From positions 1-64,000 of the forward strand of contig JBJKZD010000009.1 in assembly GCA_045560765.1 (NCBI GenBank): a stretch of DNA of 64,000 nucleotides, in the 5' to 3' direction. The notes beneath the pieces are model-generated. The model was not told the DNA's origin. It ran no database searches and saw only the letters and a list, made by a program, of their open reading frames with translations. The stretch is from UBA9926 sp913064795. Lineage in GTDB: Bacteria; Pseudomonadota; Gammaproteobacteria; Pseudomonadales; Azotimanducaceae. Positions 54,919 to 63,828 of this stretch are shown here, one piece after another. Each line of letters begins with the position of its first letter. Position 1 is the stretch's first letter. The translations under genes were made by a program, and so were the position numbers.

Positions 54919-56196
54919 ATGTACACACGTCTTACACTCTTGCTACTCGCCTTCATTGCCTCGCTTCCAGCCAGCGCCCTGCCCGTCATGCTCGATGAAA
55001 TCGCCGCCATTGTTGATGATGATGTCATCACCGTCTCAGAGGTCAAAGAGCGTGCTGAAGCGATCTATGCGCAAGCCAAGGACCCGAGTCAGCTGCCCCC
55101 GGATGAAATTCTGACCGAGCAAATTGTGGAGCGCCTGATTGTTGAAAGCCTTCAGTTGCAAATGGCTCGGCGAGCCGGAGTAAGAATCAGCGACGTCGAG
55201 CTGAACGAGGCCATGACAAGAATCGCTGGACAAAACCAATTAAGCCTTGCGCAATTTAGAGAGGCATTAGCAAGCGATGGCATCTCCTATGAAGGCATGC
55301 GTCAACAAATCGAACGCGAAATCATGATCGGTCGGGTGCAGCAAGGGGTCATGAACAGCCGAATAGAAATCAGCGATCAAGCCATCACTGACTTTCTCGA
55401 TTCAGAAGCCGGTCGAGAACTAACCGCTGACGAATACCGGGTCGGACATATTTTACTCGCCACGAACGCTGATATGTCACAGGGGGATATCGCTGAGACC
55501 AAGGCCCGAGCAGAAAAAATTGTCGCCGAGCTCGACGCGGGTGCAAATTTCCAGACCCTGGCAATGACACACTCCGCTGGTAAAAATGCACTCGAAGGTG
55601 GGGATTTAGGCTGGCGCAAGCCAGCTGCACTTCCGACCCTGTTCTCGGATCTTGTCCTCGATCTGCAGCTTGAGGCGGTGAAAGGACCTATTCAAAGCGG
55701 ATCTGGTTTCCACATCATTAAACTGTTACAAAAGCGCGGTGCAACCGCCGCTGGCATGGTCGATCAAACAAGGGTTCGGCACGTCTTAATTAACCCAAAC
55801 GAAATCAGATCATTACAAGAAGCTAAAGAGCTCGCTGAGAGTCTTCGCGAGGAAGTTTTAGGCGGCCGACCGTTTGACGAAATCGCACGCCTTTACTCTG
55901 AGGATCCAGGTTCCGCGCTCAAAGGTGGCGACCTTGGCTGGAGCACGGGCAGCGATTTTGTTGGCAGTTTCGAAGCTGCTATCGAAGCGACCCAAATCGA
56001 CGCAATCAGCCCTGTGTTTCAGAGTGAATTTGGGTTTCATTTTCTGGAAGTAACCGGACGGAGAACCGAAGACTTCAGCGAGCGTTTCAAACGCAACCAA
56101 GCCGCCAACTTCCTGCGAAGCCGATCATTTGATGAAGAAGTCGATAACTGGGTTCGCGAGATTAGAGAAGACGCCTTTGTCGAAGTCAGGATTTAA
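54919..56196 (+). CDS. surA: Periplasmic chaperone/peptidyl-prolyl isomerase SurA
   Basis: SurA folds outer-membrane proteins, including LptD encoded just upstream. It has a signal peptide (LTLLLLAFIASLPASALP), the N-terminal chaperone domain (DEIAAIVDDDVITVSEV) and two parvulin domains beginning YRVGHILLAT and RVRHVLINPN, each with a GGDLGW motif. Length 425 is typical. It starts 42 bp after lptD and its 3' end may overlap pdxA. Confidence 0.95.
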   Translation: MYTRLTLLLLAFIASLPASALPVMLDEIAAIVDDDVITVSEVKERAEAIYAQAKDPSQLPPDEILTEQIVERLIVESLQLQMARRAGVRISDVELNEAMTRIAGQNQLSLAQFREALASDGISYEGMRQQIEREIMIGRVQQGVMNSRIEISDQAITDFLDSEAGRELTADEYRVGHILLATNADMSQGDIAETKARAEKIVAELDAGANFQTLAMTHSAGKNALEGGDLGWRKPAALPTLFSDLVLDLQLEAVKGPIQSGSGFHIIKLLQKRGATAAGMVDQTRVRHVLINPNEIRSLQEAKELAESLREEVLGGRPFDEIARLYSEDPGSALKGGDLGWSTGSDFVGSFEAAIEATQIDAISPVFQSEFGFHFLEVTGRRTEDFSERFKRNQAANFLRSRSFDEEVDNWVREIREDAFVEVRI

Positions 56197-57166
56197 TGTC
56201 CCGCTCGTTATTACACCCGGAGAACCTGCGGGAATCGGGCCGGATATCTGTCTGCTGAGTGAGGCCACTTTGACTGGCGGCGTCCCCCGTCTATATGTCA
56301 CTGACCCGGAACTCCTTGAACAGCGTGCGGCCGCGCTCAAACTCGATCTTTCTTTCAACCTCATTCAACATCCTCAGGATTATCGCCCAGAGAGGGTCAA
56401 CGTTTTGGCCATCGATTTGGGTTACGCCTGCACGCCCGGCAGCCTTGATCATCGGTCCGGCTCATTTGTCCTTGCCTGTCTGGAACGCGGAGTCGATCTT
56501 TGTCTTGAAGGCGAGGCGCGCGCTTTGGTGACCGGCCCCATTCAGAAATCTGTGATCAGTAGAACCCTCCCAAACTTTACGGGTCATACTGAGTGGCTTG
56601 CAGAGCGAACCCATTGCGATCAGCCTGTGATGATGCTGGTTGACCAAGGTCTCAGGGTCGCGCTGGTCACGACCCACCTTGCCCTGGCTGACGTTCCCCG
56701 CGCCATTACATCAGAAAAACTTACGGCAACAATTTCCCAGACCCTTGATGCGCTGAAGACTCAGTTCGGCGTGGAAAAACCGCTCATCTCTGTCTGCGGG
56801 CTTAACCCCCATGCGGGAGAGGGAGGGTATCTAGGCCGGGAAGAAATCGAAGTCATCGAGCCTGTAATCCGGGCATTTAGAGGCCGTGGGGCAATGGTTC
56901 AAGGTCCCTTACCCGCCGATACTGCCTTTACTCAAAGATCCCTCGAGGGCGTTGATGCGGTCATCGCGATGTATCATGACCAGGGTCTACCCGTGCTCAA
57001 GCACAGCGGTTTTGGTCACGCGGTTAACGTCACTCTGGGTCTGCCAATCGTCCGAACTTCTGTCGATCACGGCACGGCGCTCGACCTAGCTGCCACCGGG
57101 CGCGCTGAACCGGGTAGTTTTTTAGCGGCGATCGAACTTGCTGACCTATTAAGCCGATCCCATTAG
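56177..57166 (+). CDS. pdxA: 4-hydroxythreonine-4-phosphate dehydrogenase
   Basis: PdxA oxidises 4-phosphohydroxy-L-threonine in the DXP-dependent route to pyridoxal phosphate. Key blocks are VITPGEPAGIGPDI, metal His in FTGHTEWLAE, CGLNPHAGEGG and AMYHDQGLPVLK. The start is uncertain: homologues begin just before the ITPGEPAG block, and TTG 56177 (AGAGAAG upstream) gives 329 residues, the E. coli length. ATG 56132 or TTG 56129, deeper inside surA, would add about 15 residues. Confidence 0.92.
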   Translation: MSKSGFNVPLVITPGEPAGIGPDICLLSEATLTGGVPRLYVTDPELLEQRAAALKLDLSFNLIQHPQDYRPERVNVLAIDLGYACTPGSLDHRSGSFVLACLERGVDLCLEGEARALVTGPIQKSVISRTLPNFTGHTEWLAERTHCDQPVMMLVDQGLRVALVTTHLALADVPRAITSEKLTATISQTLDALKTQFGVEKPLISVCGLNPHAGEGGYLGREEIEVIEPVIRAFRGRGAMVQGPLPADTAFTQRSLEGVDAVIAMYHDQGLPVLKHSGFGHAVNVTLGLPIVRTSVDHGTALDLAATGRAEPGSFLAAIELADLLSRSH

Positions 57167-57176
57167 CAGGCCCAGC

Positions 57177-57941
57177 ATGCAGGCAAAGAAGCGATTCGGG
57201 CAAAACTTCCTCCAAGACCCCAGTGTCATCGCGCAGATTATTGATTCCATTCGGCCTCAAGCGCATCAGATGCTCATCGAAATAGGACCTGGCCGAGGCG
57301 CGCTCACAGATCACCTGGCACAGAGCCATCAACCTTTCAGTGTCATCGAGCTGGATCGAGATCTTATTCCAGGACTCCAACAAAAACTGCCAGATTCAGT
57401 CGAGATCATCGAAGCTGATGTTTTAAAGTATGATTTCTCTCAGTTTTCGATGCCGCTTTTTGTCGTGGGCAACCTGCCTTACAACATCTCAACACCACTC
57501 TTGTTCAAGCTCTTTGAGCAGGTGCCGCAACCAGAACACATGATCTTCATGCTCCAACGGGAAGTGGTGGACCGTTTGATTGCAGGACCTGGCTCCAAAG
57601 CTTATGGCCGTCTATCTGTGATGGCCCAATACCATTGCCGCATCCAGAAAGTGCTTGATGTTCCTGCCAACGCATTTAACCCTGCACCCAAAGTGGATTC
57701 AGCTGTCGTTGAGCTGCAGCCCCACAGCACGCAGATCCATGGTGCAACGGACCCCGAGTTATTGTCTGAAGTGCTTGTCAGCGCCTTTGGACAACGCCGG
57801 AAGACGCTCCGAAACGCGATGTCTCAATTGATCACAGCCGAGCAATTATCAAGCTTGGACATTGACCCCACGCTTCGGGCAGAAGCTTTGACCGTGCAAC
57901 AATTTATAGATTGTGCGAACTTTTTGAGCGCCCACCGCTAA
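57177..57941 (+). CDS. ksgA: 16S rRNA dimethyladenosine transferase KsgA (RsmA)
   Basis: KsgA dimethylates A1518 and A1519 of 16S rRNA, a late 30S assembly checkpoint. The 254-residue protein shows RFGQNFLQDP, SAM motif EIGPGRGALTDHL, the target-base motif NLPYNIST and the C-terminal FGQRRKTLRN. Its stop shares one base with the apaH start; apaG, usually between them, is missing. Confidence 0.96.
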   Translation: MQAKKRFGQNFLQDPSVIAQIIDSIRPQAHQMLIEIGPGRGALTDHLAQSHQPFSVIELDRDLIPGLQQKLPDSVEIIEADVLKYDFSQFSMPLFVVGNLPYNISTPLLFKLFEQVPQPEHMIFMLQREVVDRLIAGPGSKAYGRLSVMAQYHCRIQKVLDVPANAFNPAPKVDSAVVELQPHSTQIHGATDPELLSEVLVSAFGQRRKTLRNAMSQLITAEQLSSLDIDPTLRAEALTVQQFIDCANFLSAHR

Positions 57942-58741
57942 TGAGCACCTATGCAGTGGGTGACATCCATGGCTGTTTTAGATCCCTCAGGGCGCTCTTA
58001 GACGAAGTCAAATTTCGCCCACAGCACGACACCCTCTGGTGCCCTGGGGACCTTATCAACCGCGGACCCGACAATGTCGAGACGCTACAACTATTGATGG
58101 ACCTACCCAATCTCGAAGTGACCCTTGGCAACCACGACTTACATTTTTTGGCGATTGCCGAGGGCATTGCGACGATCGGCGAGAGCGATACAGTTTCAGA
58201 TCTCCTCGATCATCCTCGGCTCCCAGACTTTACCCACTGGCTCAGAGCGCAACCGCTACTGGTTGCTCATCCTGATGAGACGATTGTCATGACCCATGCT
58301 GGAATACCCGAGATTTGGAACTTAGAACAAGCAAAGCGCTTGGCACGGGAAGTCGAGCAGCACCTCCGCGGGGCAAACTGGCGATCTTTCTTGAAAAACA
58401 TGTACGGCAACGAGCCCACGATGTGGCGGGATGATCTCGAAACGCCCCAGCGTTTACGACTGGCAACCAACATCTTCACCCGTATGCGCTATTACAGACA
58501 TCCGGGCACCTTCGAGTTCTCTCACAAGGGCAGCACGGCGCCTGAGGGCTTTGTGCCCTGGTTTGACCATCGGCATCCTGAGCTTGTCAAGACAGCGGTC
58601 ATATTTGGCCATTGGGCATCCCTGGGCGGCGTGCACCGTCCTGATTTAGCGGGGCTCGACACCGGTTGCGTTTACGGGCGCACCCTGACGGCGCTCAGGC
58701 TCGAGGACAAGGCTTACTTTAGCGTACCTTCCCAATTATGA
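57941..58741 (+). CDS. apaH: Bis(5'-nucleosyl)-tetraphosphatase, symmetrical
   Basis: ApaH hydrolyses Ap4A to two ADP and also removes Np4 caps from RNA. The phosphoesterase motifs are AVGDIHGCF, PGDLINRGPDN, LGNHDLH and the later GHWASLGG. ATG 57941 overlaps the ksgA TAA by one base and gives 266 residues; an upstream in-frame start within ksgA is rejected. The pdxA-ksgA-apaH order, without apaG, follows surA. Confidence 0.95.
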   Translation: MSTYAVGDIHGCFRSLRALLDEVKFRPQHDTLWCPGDLINRGPDNVETLQLLMDLPNLEVTLGNHDLHFLAIAEGIATIGESDTVSDLLDHPRLPDFTHWLRAQPLLVAHPDETIVMTHAGIPEIWNLEQAKRLAREVEQHLRGANWRSFLKNMYGNEPTMWRDDLETPQRLRLATNIFTRMRYYRHPGTFEFSHKGSTAPEGFVPWFDHRHPELVKTAVIFGHWASLGGVHRPDLAGLDTGCVYGRTLTALRLEDKAYFSVPSQL

Positions 58742-58772
58742 TGGACTCCTTCGCCTTAAGACTCAGTACACT

Positions 58773-59870
58773 ATGAAAACGTATCTTGTTGGTGGCGCTG
58801 TTCGAGACGAATTGTTGGGTATACCCGTGCGAGAACGAGATTGGGTCGTTGTAGGAGAAACACCAGAATCAATGCTCGAGCGAGGCTTTCGACAAGTCGG
58901 TAAAGATTTCCCTGTATTTTTACATCCTGAAACAGCTGAGGAATATGCGCTTGCCCGTCGCGAATACAAACAGGGCACTGGTCATAAGGGGTTCAAATTT
59001 GATGTGGATGTGGACATCAGCCTTGAAGAGGACCTGCAACGGCGTGACCTGACGATCAACGCCATCGCGAAAGATACCAATGACGAGCTGATCGACCCCT
59101 ACGGCGGTCAACAAGATATTGCGAGCAGAGTTTTGCGGCACGTCTCAAACGCTTTTTTAGAGGACCCGTTGCGCGTCCTTCGATTAGCCCAGTTTGCTGC
59201 GCGATTAGCCCACCTAGGGTTTAGCATCGCTCCTGAAACCCTTGACTTGTGTCAAACCATGGTTGAATCCGGAGAACTCAAAAGCCTCTCAAACGCGCGG
59301 GTTTTTAAAGAGCTTGAAAAAGGGCTGAAATCACCTCGGCCGTCTAGATTTTTTGAAGTCCTAGATCACGTATCAGCGGTGGATATCGTTCTACCCAAAC
59401 TGAACATTAGGGCAACCCCGATTCTGGACGCTTTCGCCTCAAGTTATGAGCCAGAAGAACTGTTTGCGCTCTTGTGCGCCAAAGACCCAAGAGTCAACCT
59501 TAAAGGGGCGGCGCAAACCCTGGCTCTGCCCAATGCCTGGCTCGAGTTAAGTCAGCTCACTCGAGACTTTTCCTCACCCCTGGCTCACATTAAGGATCTG
59601 AGCCCTGAGCAGGTGCTCAATATTCTCGAAGCATGTGATGCACGACGAAAACCAGATCGCTTCAAGTCCTTGTGCCGAATCGCCGGGGATGCCCATACTT
59701 CTGATCAAGATCGCAAACACCATCTCAATCAAGCCTGGGAACAACTCGTCGATGCCTTCGGAGCCGTGACGTTTAGCGGCGATCCTTCAAAAACAGAGCA
59801 CTCAACCATTAAAACTCAGGTTCGTGCCCAACGACTTGAAGCCATTGGTCAAGTTTTGAACCGTGACTAA
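58773..59870 (+). CDS. cca: CCA tRNA nucleotidyltransferase (no HD domain)
   Basis: A class II CCA-adding enzyme: VGGAVRDELLG, the metal motif ERDWVVV, RRDLTINA and the EDPLRVLR base-recognition motif are present. At 365 residues it is shorter than E. coli Cca (412). The HD phosphohydrolase domain that starts near residue 220 in E. coli is absent, so the extra phosphatase activities are probably missing. The first metal carboxylate is Glu21 rather than Asp (E-x-D instead of D-x-D), a conservative change. Because the tRNA in this window encodes its CCA, the role here may be mainly repair. Confidence 0.92.
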   Translation: MKTYLVGGAVRDELLGIPVRERDWVVVGETPESMLERGFRQVGKDFPVFLHPETAEEYALARREYKQGTGHKGFKFDVDVDISLEEDLQRRDLTINAIAKDTNDELIDPYGGQQDIASRVLRHVSNAFLEDPLRVLRLAQFAARLAHLGFSIAPETLDLCQTMVESGELKSLSNARVFKELEKGLKSPRPSRFFEVLDHVSAVDIVLPKLNIRATPILDAFASSYEPEELFALLCAKDPRVNLKGAAQTLALPNAWLELSQLTRDFSSPLAHIKDLSPEQVLNILEACDARRKPDRFKSLCRIAGDAHTSDQDRKHHLNQAWEQLVDAFGAVTFSGDPSKTEHSTIKTQVRAQRLEAIGQVLNRD

Positions 59871-60585
59871 AACCGCTCTTATCACAGGGGGATCAAAACG
59901 CCTAGGCCAGGCCATGACGACAGCACTCCACCGTCAAGGATGGAATATTGCGCTGCACTACGGTCAATCCCAGGCTGCTGCGACTTCCCTCGCAGAAACT
60001 CTAAATGCCCAGCGACCGGAGTCTGTGTGGTGTTACCAAGCGGATCTCTCAAGCGATGAATCGCTCCACGCAATGCTAAAAAAAATCGAAACCGACTACC
60101 CCTGCCTAGACCTAGTGATTAACAACGCGGCTGTCTTTATTCCGAGTATTAAGGGCATGACGAGCAGCGCTGAGTGGGATCAAACCTTTGCCATCAACCT
60201 AAAAGCACCCTTTTTCATCTGTCAGCACTTGCGTTCTCACCTAACCGAGGCAAGTTCGATCATTAATATTTGTGATGTATTTGGAGAAAGGCCCCTCAAA
60301 GACTTTGCTGCCTATAGCGCGAGCAAAGCAGGTCTCATCATGCTGACCAGAAGTCTGGCATTGGATCTCGCGCCCAAAACCCGGGTCAACGGAATTGCAC
60401 CCGGTGCTATGCTGCCACCGGAACTCGAGGGAGAGTCGGATGTTCTTAACCGCGTGCTGTCTCAAACTCCCCTCGGCGTTTTGGGCGGCGTCTCAGGGCT
60501 GATTAAAACCTTATTATTTATACTTCATCAGCCTTATATGACAGGTCAAATCATCCCGGTGGACGGTGGATTATCGATTGATTAA
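59863..60585 (+). CDS. Pteridine reductase-like SDR (FolM-like)
   Basis: A 240-residue short-chain dehydrogenase whose nucleotide motif TGGSKRLGQ has the Arg-containing form of pteridine reductases (TGx3RxG). Other signatures are NNAAVF, NICDVFGE, YSASKAG and IPVDGGLSID. Such enzymes (PTR1/FolM) reduce dihydropterins or dihydrofolate with NADPH; an exact substrate is inferred. The GTG start overlaps the end of cca by 8 bp. Its stop overlaps that of purD by 4 bp on the opposite strand. Confidence 0.8.
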   Translation: MTKTALITGGSKRLGQAMTTALHRQGWNIALHYGQSQAAATSLAETLNAQRPESVWCYQADLSSDESLHAMLKKIETDYPCLDLVINNAAVFIPSIKGMTSSAEWDQTFAINLKAPFFICQHLRSHLTEASSIINICDVFGERPLKDFAAYSASKAGLIMLTRSLALDLAPKTRVNGIAPGAMLPPELEGESDVLNRVLSQTPLGVLGGVSGLIKTLLFILHQPYMTGQIIPVDGGLSID

Positions 60586-61862
60586 GTCACCTCTCTCATA
60601 ATGGCTCGATAGCCAATATCCCCGCGAAAGTACATTCCCTCAAAGGCGATATCAGCCAAATCTTGATAGACCGTTTGTTGCGCGGTCAGCACCGATTCAC
60701 CCAAAGCAGCAACCGCCAAAACGCGACCGCCGCTCACCTCCAAGCCATTCGCCGACAATCTGGTTCCTGCATGAAAAACTTCGGAGCGCCGGTCAACATC
60801 GAGTCCCGTAATCACACCTCCCGTCTCGTAGCGCTCAGGGTAACCCTTGCTCGCAACAACCACCGCTAACGCCGTCAAATCCGAAAACACCAACTGCTGT
60901 TCCTGCAACCGGTGTTCAACAGCGGCCAAACAAACCTCTGCCAAATCGCTGCTCAGCCGCATCATTACCGGTTGTGTCTCGGGATCACCAAATCGACAGT
61001 TGAACTCAATCACGCTCGGGCTGCCTGCCTCATCGATCATTAATCCCGCATATAAAAACCCCGTGTAATGAATCCCCTCCTCTAACAACCCCCCAAGCGT
61101 CGGTTCAATAATCTCACGGCAAACCCGGGCGGCTACCGAGTCAGTGACGACGGGCGCTGGTGAGTAGGCGCCCATTCCACCTGTGTTGGGGCCCTGATCA
61201 CCATCAAAAATTGCTTTATGATCTTGGGAGGTCGCAAAAGGAAGGTAATTTTCGCCATCGGCCAAAACAATAAAACTCGCCTCTTCCCCGGGCAAAAAAG
61301 CTTCAACAACAACCGTTGACCCCGCTTCCCCAAAGACATTTTTCGACAGCATATCCTCGATCGCGGTGTCTGCTTCGGCGATGGTCTCGGCGACAACAAC
61401 CCCTTTCCCTGCCGCGAGCCCATCGGCCTTGATCACAACGGGTAAGCCGAGCGACCTGGCAAATAACTTAGCGGGCTCCACCGACTGAAAACTTTCAAAC
61501 TGTGCGGTTGGAATGTTATAGCGCGCTAGAAAGTTTTTGGTGAAACTCTTCGATCCTTCAAGCTGAGCCGCCTCAGCTGAGGGCGCCAAGCACTGAAGCC
61601 CAAGGGCAACAAAATGCGCCTCAATACCCGCGACCAGCGGCGCCTCTGGGCCGACAACGGTCAATGTGATGCCGCGCTCGATCGCAAAATCACTCAACCC
61701 ATCAAAATCCATGACCGCAATATCGACATTGGTCAGGTTGCTCGCTAGCGCTGTTCCACCATTTCCTGGAGCAACAAAGACTTCGCTGACACGCTCAGAC
61801 TGAGCAAACTTCCAAGCCAGAGCATGCTCTCGCCCCCCCGAACCGACCACCAAAATTTTCAT
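60582..61862 (-). CDS. purD: Phosphoribosylamine-glycine ligase
   Basis: PurD makes GAR from phosphoribosylamine, glycine and ATP in purine synthesis. The 426-residue ATP-grasp protein begins MKILVVGSGGREHALAWK and contains VIKADGLAAGKGVVVAE, QDHKAIFDGDQGPNTGGMGA and EFNCRFGDPETQ. It lies 29 bp after purH in the conserved purH-purD pair. Confidence 0.97.
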   Translation of the reverse strand: MKILVVGSGGREHALAWKFAQSERVSEVFVAPGNGGTALASNLTNVDIAVMDFDGLSDFAIERGITLTVVGPEAPLVAGIEAHFVALGLQCLAPSAEAAQLEGSKSFTKNFLARYNIPTAQFESFQSVEPAKLFARSLGLPVVIKADGLAAGKGVVVAETIAEADTAIEDMLSKNVFGEAGSTVVVEAFLPGEEASFIVLADGENYLPFATSQDHKAIFDGDQGPNTGGMGAYSPAPVVTDSVAARVCREIIEPTLGGLLEEGIHYTGFLYAGLMIDEAGSPSVIEFNCRFGDPETQPVMMRLSSDLAEVCLAAVEHRLQEQQLVFSDLTALAVVVASKGYPERYETGGVITGLDVDRRSEVFHAGTRLSANGLEVSGGRVLAVAALGESVLTAQQTVYQDLADIAFEGMYFRGDIGYRAIMREVT

Positions 61863-61891
61863 TCGATCATCCCTATCAACGACATCAAGAT

Positions 61892-63469
61892 TTAGTGTTT
61901 AAAATGACGCACATGGGTAAAGACCATCGCCATGCCGGCCTCATCAGCGGCACGAATCACCTCTTCGTCGCGGACGGAGCCACCGGGTTGGATCACCGCA
62001 GTGATCCCAGCAGCTGCCGCTGCATCAATACCGTCTCGAAAAGGGAAAAAAGCGTCTGAGGCCATGACGGACCCCTCGACAATCAGACCCTCATCGGATG
62101 CTTTTATTCCAGCGATTTTTGCGCTGTAAACCCGGCTCATTTGTCCGGCTCCGACACCAATGGTTTGCTCGTCTTTTGCATAAACAATGGCATTCGATTT
62201 AACGTTCTTTGCAACTTTCCAGGCAAACATAAGATCCGACATTTCTCTTTCACTCGGCTTCCGGCGCGAAACCGTTTCTAGAGCTTCTGGATCAAGCAAC
62301 ATCGTGTCTGGCGACTGAACCAACAGTCCACCCGAGATTTTTTTTAATTCATGAGGCGATCGCATCTCAACCTCCTCGCCCAACTCAAGCACTCGGATAT
62401 TCTTTTTACTGGCCATTACCGACGCGGCCTCAGGGGTAATGGCTTCGGCGATCAAGACCTCAACGAACTGTTGGTCAATAATCGTCTTCGCAAGGTCCGC
62501 ATCGAGCAGCCCATTGAGCGCGATGATTCCTCCGAAAGCGGAAGTGGGATCCGTTTCGAACGCGCGCTGATAGGCGACGCCCAGGTTCGTCGCCGAGGCA
62601 ACCCCACAGGGGTTAGCGTGCTTAACGATCACACAAGTGGGTTCCGAAAAGCTACGAACACAGGCAACCGCAGCATCCGCATCAGCAAGATTATTGAAGG
62701 ACAACGCCTTACCTTGTAGTTGCGCAGCGTCTGACAAACTTCCGGCAGGCGTCGGCATTTCCCGGTAATACGCTGCGTTTTGATGCGGGTTCTCTCCGTA
62801 GCGCATATCCTGAACTTTGACCCATTGCTGCGACAGGACTGAAGGAAACTCCGCAGGGTGATGATGGGCAGATTCGGTCTCACGCGCGGACAAATAATTG
62901 GAAACCGCAGCGTCATACTGCGCAATGCTCGCAAAAGCCTGACGCGCGCACCCAAAACGAAAGCCTCGGGATGTTCCGCCTCCACATGTCTGCAACTCAT
63001 CGATTAAGGCAGAGTAATCTCCCGGGTCGGTCACCACCGTGACCCGATCAAAGTTCTTGGCGGCTGACCGGATCATCGCTGGACCACCAATATCAATATT
63101 CTCAATCGCACGCTCGAGGCTGCAATCGGCTTGCTGGGTCACGGCTTCAAACGGGTACAAATTCACAATCAACAGATCGATGGCAGGAATCTCTTGAGCG
63201 GCCATAACTTCTGAATCGATTTCTCCTCGCCCTAAAAGTCCGCCATGTACTTTGGGATGCAGCGTTTTAACGCGCCCCTCCATCATCTCTGGGAATTGCG
63301 TGAAGTCCGATATTTCCTGAACCTCATAACCCGCTGCCGCAATAGCACGATGCGTCCCCCCCGTAGAAACCAAAGCCACATCAAATGCCTGGAGTGTCTC
63401 GAGCAATGCCTCCAGCCCCGTTTTATCGGAAACGCTGATCAGCGCTCGGTTAATCGCTACCTTTTCCAT
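61892..63469 (-). CDS. purH: Bifunctional AICAR transformylase/IMP cyclohydrolase
   Basis: PurH catalyses the last two steps to IMP. The N-terminal MGS-like cyclohydrolase domain (RALISVSDKTGLEALL, LVSTGGTHRAIAAAGY, KTLHPKVHGG) is followed by the transformylase domain with RYGENPHQNAAYY and VKHANPCGVA. ATG 63469, with AAGGA about 5 bp upstream, gives 525 residues; the frame extends 25 codons further but toward the fis stop. It sits 61 bp after fis. Confidence 0.97.
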   Translation of the reverse strand: MEKVAINRALISVSDKTGLEALLETLQAFDVALVSTGGTHRAIAAAGYEVQEISDFTQFPEMMEGRVKTLHPKVHGGLLGRGEIDSEVMAAQEIPAIDLLIVNLYPFEAVTQQADCSLERAIENIDIGGPAMIRSAAKNFDRVTVVTDPGDYSALIDELQTCGGGTSRGFRFGCARQAFASIAQYDAAVSNYLSARETESAHHHPAEFPSVLSQQWVKVQDMRYGENPHQNAAYYREMPTPAGSLSDAAQLQGKALSFNNLADADAAVACVRSFSEPTCVIVKHANPCGVASATNLGVAYQRAFETDPTSAFGGIIALNGLLDADLAKTIIDQQFVEVLIAEAITPEAASVMASKKNIRVLELGEEVEMRSPHELKKISGGLLVQSPDTMLLDPEALETVSRRKPSEREMSDLMFAWKVAKNVKSNAIVYAKDEQTIGVGAGQMSRVYSAKIAGIKASDEGLIVEGSVMASDAFFPFRDGIDAAAAAGITAVIQPGGSVRDEEVIRAADEAGMAMVFTHVRHFKH

Positions 63470-63530
63470 TTCATTCCTTAATTCGTGCTGATTGCAACTT
63501 GGTGCAAATCGCCTATTGAGATCGCGCCGA

Positions 63531-63803
63531 TCAAAGCAAACCATACTTATTTAACTTCGTCCGCAAAGTTCCGCGACTTAAGCCCAGCATCACTGCAGCT
63601 TTTGATTGATTTTGACCCACATGCGCCATCACCTGTTCAAGCAATGGGGGTTCGACTTGAGCGAGGACCAGAGCATGAAGATCTTGAACATCTTGATCCT
63701 CAAGCAGTCTCAGATATTCCGCCAAATTTTGACTCACCGAGGCCTTGATACTGACTTGGGGAGATCGCACTGAAGTCTCTGTATCGGCTGGGGATTTTTT
63801 CAT
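63531..63803 (-). CDS. fis: DNA-binding protein Fis
   Basis: Fis is a nucleoid protein that bends DNA and activates rRNA and tRNA promoters in fast growth. The 90-residue protein ends with the HTH NQSKAAVMLGLSRGTLRTKL, nearly invariant in the family, while the N-terminal arm is divergent. ATG 63803 is used; its AAGG site lies within a 14-bp tandem duplication that also covers the dusB stop. The dusB-fis pair is the standard arrangement. Confidence 0.95.
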   Translation of the reverse strand: MKKSPADTETSVRSPQVSIKASVSQNLAEYLRLLEDQDVQDLHALVLAQVEPPLLEQVMAHVGQNQSKAAVMLGLSRGTLRTKLNKYGLL

Positions 63804-63828
63804 ACCGCAACCTTCATGCTGCAACCTT
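63801..63828. repeat. 14-bp tandem duplication at the fis start
   Basis: On the minus strand AAGGTTGCAGCATG (63828-63815) is followed directly by AAGGTTGCGGTATG (63814-63801). Each copy holds an AAGG plus an ATG. The second copy supplies the ribosome-binding site and start codon of fis; the ATG of the first copy merges into the dusB TGA stop. Confidence 0.85.
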
